The notes under the pieces: generated by a model
Seen by the model: the letters and a program-made list of their open reading frames with translations, nothing else
What the model was told of the DNA's origin: nothing
Databases searched by the model: none
From: a virus
Virus record (IMG/VR): IMGVR_UViG_3300029266_000978
Location: 1-54,410 of that record
DNA: 54,410 nucleotides
Reading direction: 5' to 3' (one strand)
Shown here: positions 53,783 through 54,410 of the stretch, piece after piece
How positions within the stretch are numbered: position 1 is the first letter of the stretch
Layout: each line of letters begins with the position of its first letter
Position numbers and translations under genes: made by a program

Positions 53783-54251
53783 TAGGTCTAGTAATTATTT
53801 GTTCATTCTTATTTCGCACAGTATGTTTTTCATTCTCATAATAATTCCAGTAAGCTGTAACAGAATCGCCTTCAACTTTATATTCATCAGGCATACATTG
53901 AGGAGGTTGAGTAAAACCTGTGTTGAATATACCACCTGGAGTACGGCCTAATACTTTTTTGCATTTAGTTATAGTTAAATGTTGTCTGCCGTAACGCTTA
54001 GTGTATTCATCGCCTAAAGCTAACATATGAAAGTATAGCCAAGAGTAATTAGCGCTTGATTGTCTAGCCCATACAGCAGACGGATGGTTTTTGTGAGTTG
54101 ATTTATAAGGTACATCGGCATCTGAGCCATCAAGTAAATTATGTGCAGTACAAAGTAGTTGAGCAGATTCTAGTATCATTTTAACAACGTGCTTGTTATA
54201 CTGGTATTGTGCTGCTTTTTCGGGACAGCTGGATAAGTAAAATATATTCAT
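53772..54251 (-). CDS. Conserved phage protein of unknown function, 159 residues
   Basis: MNIFYLSSCPEKAAQYQYNKHVVKMILESAQLLCTAH, THKNHPSAVWARQSSANYSWLY, LGDEYTKRYGRQHLTITKC, FTQPPQCMPDEYKVEGDSVTAYWNYYENEK. This is a well conserved phage protein as I recall: paired HVVKMILE, THKNHPSAVW and PPQ-MPDEYK motifs with several His residues that could bind a metal or DNA. A pyrimidine-dimer DNA glycosylase-like fold has been suggested for similar proteins, but I cannot confirm it here. It is preceded by the 40-bp promoter candidate. Confidence 0.6.
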   Translation of the reverse strand: MNIFYLSSCPEKAAQYQYNKHVVKMILESAQLLCTAHNLLDGSDADVPYKSTHKNHPSAVWARQSSANYSWLYFHMLALGDEYTKRYGRQHLTITKCKKVLGRTPGGIFNTGFTQPPQCMPDEYKVEGDSVTAYWNYYENEKHTVRNKNEQIITRPNER

Positions 54252-54260
54252 AGTTATTGA

Positions 54261-54300
54261 TTTATTATATTATCATTACTTTGTCGTATTACATTTGTAA
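54261..54300 (-). promoter_or_regulatory. Promoter candidate, copy 2 (40-bp element)
   Basis: On the minus strand: TTACAAATGTAATACGACAA then AGTAATGATAATATAATAAA, ending nine bases before the 159-residue gene. Differs from copy 1 (51715-51754) at 7 of 40 positions. The part TAATACGAC matches the start of the T7 RNA polymerase promoter, while GATAATATAATAAA looks like a -10 box, so the polymerase or sigma involved is open. Confidence 0.6.
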
Positions 54301-54408
54301 TTCTAATTCAGCGTTAATATGATCACGAATTTCGTGGTAATTTACGTTGTCTAAAAAAGCTCTAGCGTAGTCAGCGGCTAATTGCGGTGTGTGTATAGCA
54401 TAATTCCC
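54289..54408 (-). CDS. C-terminal fragment of a hypothetical gene (partial)
   Basis: 39 in-frame codons enter from the window edge and stop at 54289-54291. The visible part reads GNYAIHTPQLAADYARAFLD, then NVNYHEIRDHINAELELQM, mostly helical. The start lies outside the window. Its stop falls inside the first bases of the promoter candidate for the next gene. No family recognised. Confidence 0.55.
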   Translation of the reverse strand, partial: GNYAIHTPQLAADYARAFLDNVNYHEIRDHINAELELQM

Positions 54409-54410
54409 CC

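Noticed and set aside
54261-54300. Bona fide T7 RNA polymerase promoter
   Set aside because: Only TAATACGAC matches; the rest of the T7 promoter is absent and no single-subunit polymerase is in the window.
1-54410. Complete circular genome
   Set aside because: Both edges cut genes on opposite strands and no terminal repeat is visible.

Overview
This window looks like most of a marine, podovirus-like tailed phage of a Bacteroidetes (probably flavobacterial) host. The DNA is AT-rich. Genes are packed head to tail, often sharing ATGA or TAATG stop/start junctions. Most starts are preceded by A-rich leaders rather than Shine-Dalgarno sequences, as is usual in Bacteroidetes. A portal, a propeller-like stabilization protein and large internal virion proteins are present. 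No tail sheath, tape measure, integrase, tRNA gene or CRISPR array was seen. Host and taxonomy are inferences from gene content and style. Both edges cut through genes, so the genome is not complete here.

Plus strand, 1-42611 (late genes). A truncated giant tail fibre with an S74 self-cleaving chaperone tail comes first. It is followed by a GroEL/GroES pair, a MarR-like regulator and a minimal zinc metallopeptidase. Next is a cluster of small basic proteins sharing short linear motifs, then a holin-like protein and a spike-base-like protein with an insert. The head module follows: a second GroES-like protein, a small terminase candidate, the large terminase, portal, scaffold and major capsid protein. 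After it come connectors, the stabilization protein, Cys-rich beta proteins, and three putative internal virion proteins, the last of 2182 residues. A small holin and an M15 endolysin close the region.

Minus strand, 54408-42660 (DNA metabolism and early/middle control). Reading in the direction of transcription: small conserved proteins, an HTH protein, a sigma-70 factor, an ERF annealing protein, a PD-(D/E)XK exonuclease, SSB, primase-helicase, ThyA, a GIY-YIG/MazG fusion, a MazG-like small protein, an endonuclease I-like resolvase, and class I ribonucleotide reductase (NrdB, a small protein, NrdA). This set makes dNTPs, replicates and recombines DNA, and probably redirects transcription. 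A 40-bp element repeated at 51715 and 54261 is a good promoter candidate.

The two arms converge on a bidirectional terminator at 42617-42637. No gene-free stretch exceeds 300 bases; the longest gaps are under 80 bases. Notable points are the chaperonin set, the composition-shifted patch inside the terminase ATPase, protease and nuclease motifs in the giant internal protein, the Asp-to-Glu change in NrdB, and four short genes (46-54 codons) on conserved junctions.
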